From CAYNFR01 sp964396595 (GTDB lineage: Bacteria; Bacteroidota; Bacteroidia; Chitinophagales; Saprospiraceae), in contig CAYNFR010000010.1 in assembly GCA_964396595.1 (NCBI GenBank), forward strand, positions 23,754 through 87,753: a stretch of DNA of 64,000 nt, written 5' to 3'. This document shows, one piece after another, positions 62,505 through 64,000 of the stretch; positions within the stretch are counted from its first letter, which is position 1; each line of letters starts with the position of its first letter. Below the pieces are notes generated by a model, which searched no databases, was not told where the DNA came from, and worked only from the letters and a program-made list of their open reading frames with translations. The position numbers and the translations under genes are program-made.

Positions 62505-62840
62505 ATGCCAAAAAATTCAAGCTACTACGACATGGTTTATTATGTAACCGACAAAATTCCATCCGGTCGTGTTAGCACTTATGGTGCTATAGCTGATTAT
62601 CTATCATTGGGCTCCGCCCGAATGGTAGGATGGGCACTCACACAATGTAATCAAAATGGGCGCGATGACGTCCCATGTCATAGAGTAGTCAATCGAAAAG
62701 GCGAACTATCAGGGCGAATTCATTTTAAGACACCTACCCTTATGGAGGAACGATTAGCTCAGGAGGGTGTGAAAATTAACGAAAACTGTGTACAGAATTT
62801 TGATCACGTCTACTGGCATCCATCAGAACTAGATTTATGA
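62505..62840 (+). CDS. MGMT/ATL-family DNA alkyltransferase-like protein
   Basis: The 111-residue protein is the C-terminal O6-alkylguanine-DNA alkyltransferase domain alone. It has the helix-turn-helix with the Arg finger (GSARMVGWALTQCNQNG) and the PCHRVVN active-site motif with the acceptor Cys retained. Alkyltransferase-like proteins of this size usually have Trp instead of Cys. It may repair O6-alkylguanine directly or mark it for excision repair. It overlaps the downstream monooxygenase gene by four bases. Confidence 0.85.
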   Translation: MPKNSSYYDMVYYVTDKIPSGRVSTYGAIADYLSLGSARMVGWALTQCNQNGRDDVPCHRVVNRKGELSGRIHFKTPTLMEERLAQEGVKINENCVQNFDHVYWHPSELDL

Positions 62841-63961
62841 ACAAGGAAATATTAGTTATCGGAACAGGTCCTGCCGGTTTAGCTATCGCAGGCAGATTGT
62901 CACAAGCCAATATCCCCTTCTCCATTATAGACAAATCTGACAATATTGCTAACAGCTGGCGCAATCATTACGATCGTCTGCATCTCCATACTGTCAAAGA
63001 ACTTTCATCCTTGCCATTCCTGGATTTTCCCGAAGACTACCCTACTTATGTTTCTAAAGACCAACTTGTCAGCTACTACATGTCATACGTACAAAAATTT
63101 AACATTCAACCCATACTCAAAACAACTGTAAAGTCAATTACTGCGCATGAAGGTCAATGGAAAGTGGACATGGTCGATACATCTTGTACTGTGAAGGATG
63201 CAATCATTTGTACAGGCGTAAACAATGAAATTAACATGCCGGTATGGGAAAATATGGGGAGTTTCAAAGGACAATTTTTACATAGCCGCCTATACAAAAA
63301 TCCGACAGCGTATGCCGGCCAAAAAGTACTCGTTATAGGCATGGGAAACACAGGCGCAGAAATAGCCCTTGATTTGGCTAACGCTGGAATCCTTGTAGAT
63401 ATCTCTGTACGAGGCGAAGTCAACATTGTTCCGCGCGACCTCAATGGTCAGCCAGTCCAGCGTACTTCGAAAAAACTTGCTGCCCTTCCTTTCGGCCTGG
63501 GTGACTGGCTGGGTACTCAGATAAGAAAAATATACTTCGGCGATTTGTCTAAATACGGTTTGAAAACTTCCAAAACACCTCCAGCTAAGCAGTTGCTCAC
63601 GACAGGTAAGACACCGACTATTGATATTGGTACTGTTGCAGCGATTAAGAAAGGTAAGATCAAGATTAAACCTGATATCAAGCATTTCACTTCTCACGGT
63701 GTGGTGTATGAAGATGGAAATACTATTAACTATGACTCCATTATCTGTGCTACCGGTTATAAACCCGGATTAGAAAAGTTTATTCCCAGAATTAATTCAT
63801 ATCTTGATTCTAATGGATGCCCTATGGATTGCATCGGAAAAGATGAATTTAGTGGGTTGTATTTTGTCGGCTTTGACAACTACAAATTGGGCGGAATACT
63901 AGGAACAATTAATACGGATTCAGAAAAGGTTGTTAAGGCATTGACGAATTATGAATTATGA
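62837..63961 (+). CDS. FAD-dependent monooxygenase (flavin monooxygenase/YUCCA-like)
   Basis: A 374-residue group B flavin monooxygenase. The FAD dinucleotide motif is VIGTGPAGLAIAGRL at the N-terminus, followed by the WRNHYDRLHLHT segment and LPFLDFPEDYPTY; the NADPH motif is VIGMGNTGAEIALDLA near 170. A late SIICATGYKPGLEKF completes the signature. Substrate not known. The stop codon lies in the first copies of a heptanucleotide repeat, which fixes the last residues. Confidence 0.88.
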   Translation: MNKEILVIGTGPAGLAIAGRLSQANIPFSIIDKSDNIANSWRNHYDRLHLHTVKELSSLPFLDFPEDYPTYVSKDQLVSYYMSYVQKFNIQPILKTTVKSITAHEGQWKVDMVDTSCTVKDAIICTGVNNEINMPVWENMGSFKGQFLHSRLYKNPTAYAGQKVLVIGMGNTGAEIALDLANAGILVDISVRGEVNIVPRDLNGQPVQRTSKKLAALPFGLGDWLGTQIRKIYFGDLSKYGLKTSKTPPAKQLLTTGKTPTIDIGTVAAIKKGKIKIKPDIKHFTSHGVVYEDGNTINYDSIICATGYKPGLEKFIPRINSYLDSNGCPMDCIGKDEFSGLYFVGFDNYKLGGILGTINTDSEKVVKALTNYEL

Positions 63962-64000
63962 ATTATGAATTATGAATTATGAATTATGAATTATGAATTA
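63946..64000. repeat. Heptanucleotide tandem repeat (gaattat), runs off the window
   Basis: The unit gaattat is repeated about eight times without interruption from 63946 to the window end. The first two units supply the last codons and TGA stop of the monooxygenase gene, so copy number does not alter that protein. The total length is unknown because the array is cut by the window edge. Confidence 0.9.

Overview
The window looks like chromosomal DNA of a Bacteroidota (Bacteroidetes) species. The evidence is lineage-typical content: a gliding lipoprotein GldH behind grpE-dnaJ, a Bat (aerotolerance) operon, a VWA protein with a type IX secretion (T9SS) C-terminal sorting domain, many lipoproteins with an LxxC-like lipobox, an RprX/RprY-like two-component pair, FISUMP and DUF2490 proteins, and two good matches to the TAnnTTTG -7 promoter element. 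A Saprospiria-like member is a guess. Base composition is moderate in G+C by eye. No rRNA, convincing tRNA, CRISPR array, intact IS or prophage was seen.

Layout. 0-8 kb is an accessory, esterase-rich segment: a lipoprotein esterase, the remains of a NarL/LuxR-type two-component system, a BD-FAE-like hydrolase, a fibre-like FISUMP protein built of 65-residue repeats, and an alpha/beta hydrolase next to a TesA-like GDSL esterase. The last is divergent from a YbbA/YbbP ABC exporter (8.1-11.3 kb), the familiar tesA-ybbAP arrangement. A nucleoside hydrolase lacking the usual catalytic His and a 2OG-Fe(II) oxygenase follow. From 26.7 down to 13.4 kb almost every gene is on the minus strand with tiny gaps or overlaps: xerD, an Ig-like lipoprotein, lptB, two small lipoproteins, moxR, an RsiV-like protein, DUF58, a DUF4381-like protein, batA, batB, batC, a short BatD-like protein and batD. 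This may be one or two long operons joining envelope biogenesis to the Bat complex.

27-36 kb carries recQ, aroQ, an OmpR-type regulator with its kinase, a two-PDZ lipoprotein, an SPFH protein with an Arc-like partner, a DUF6503-like lipoprotein and a DUF2490 gene broken by one stop codon. 36-42 kb holds a YbhN-like flippase, an alkaline-phosphatase-superfamily enzyme, the VWA/T9SS protein and, divergently, an ECF sigma factor with an anti-sigma protein ending in a TonB-like domain. After an intergenic region rich in inverted repeats come a DUF1295 reductase, then grpE-dnaJ-gldH.

46.3-48.3 kb is a small accessory island: parD with a palindromic operator candidate, a parE with two in-frame stops, and a pair of paralogous secreted proteins, one decayed by four in-frame stops. 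48.3-64 kb is mostly housekeeping: an M28 peptidase, cysS, an EEP hydrolase, rhomboid, a glycosyltransferase, rng, a 30-residue COX24/AURKAIP1-like protein, a TPR protein, HU, yicC, a beta-lactamase-fold hydrolase, an outer-membrane barrel, a glucosaminidase, a DUF937 protein, a TrpF-like protein, an MGMT-family protein and a flavin monooxygenase. The window ends in a heptanucleotide tandem repeat.

The most unusual points are: (i) decay by frame-preserving nonsense codons at four separate loci; (ii) the repeat fibre protein with an exact 195-bp duplication; (iii) an extended Bat operon with three poorly described members; (iv) a protein carrying both a lipobox and a T9SS domain next to a sigma/anti-sigma-TonB pair; and (v) a small unknown secreted family beside a disarmed toxin-antitoxin locus.
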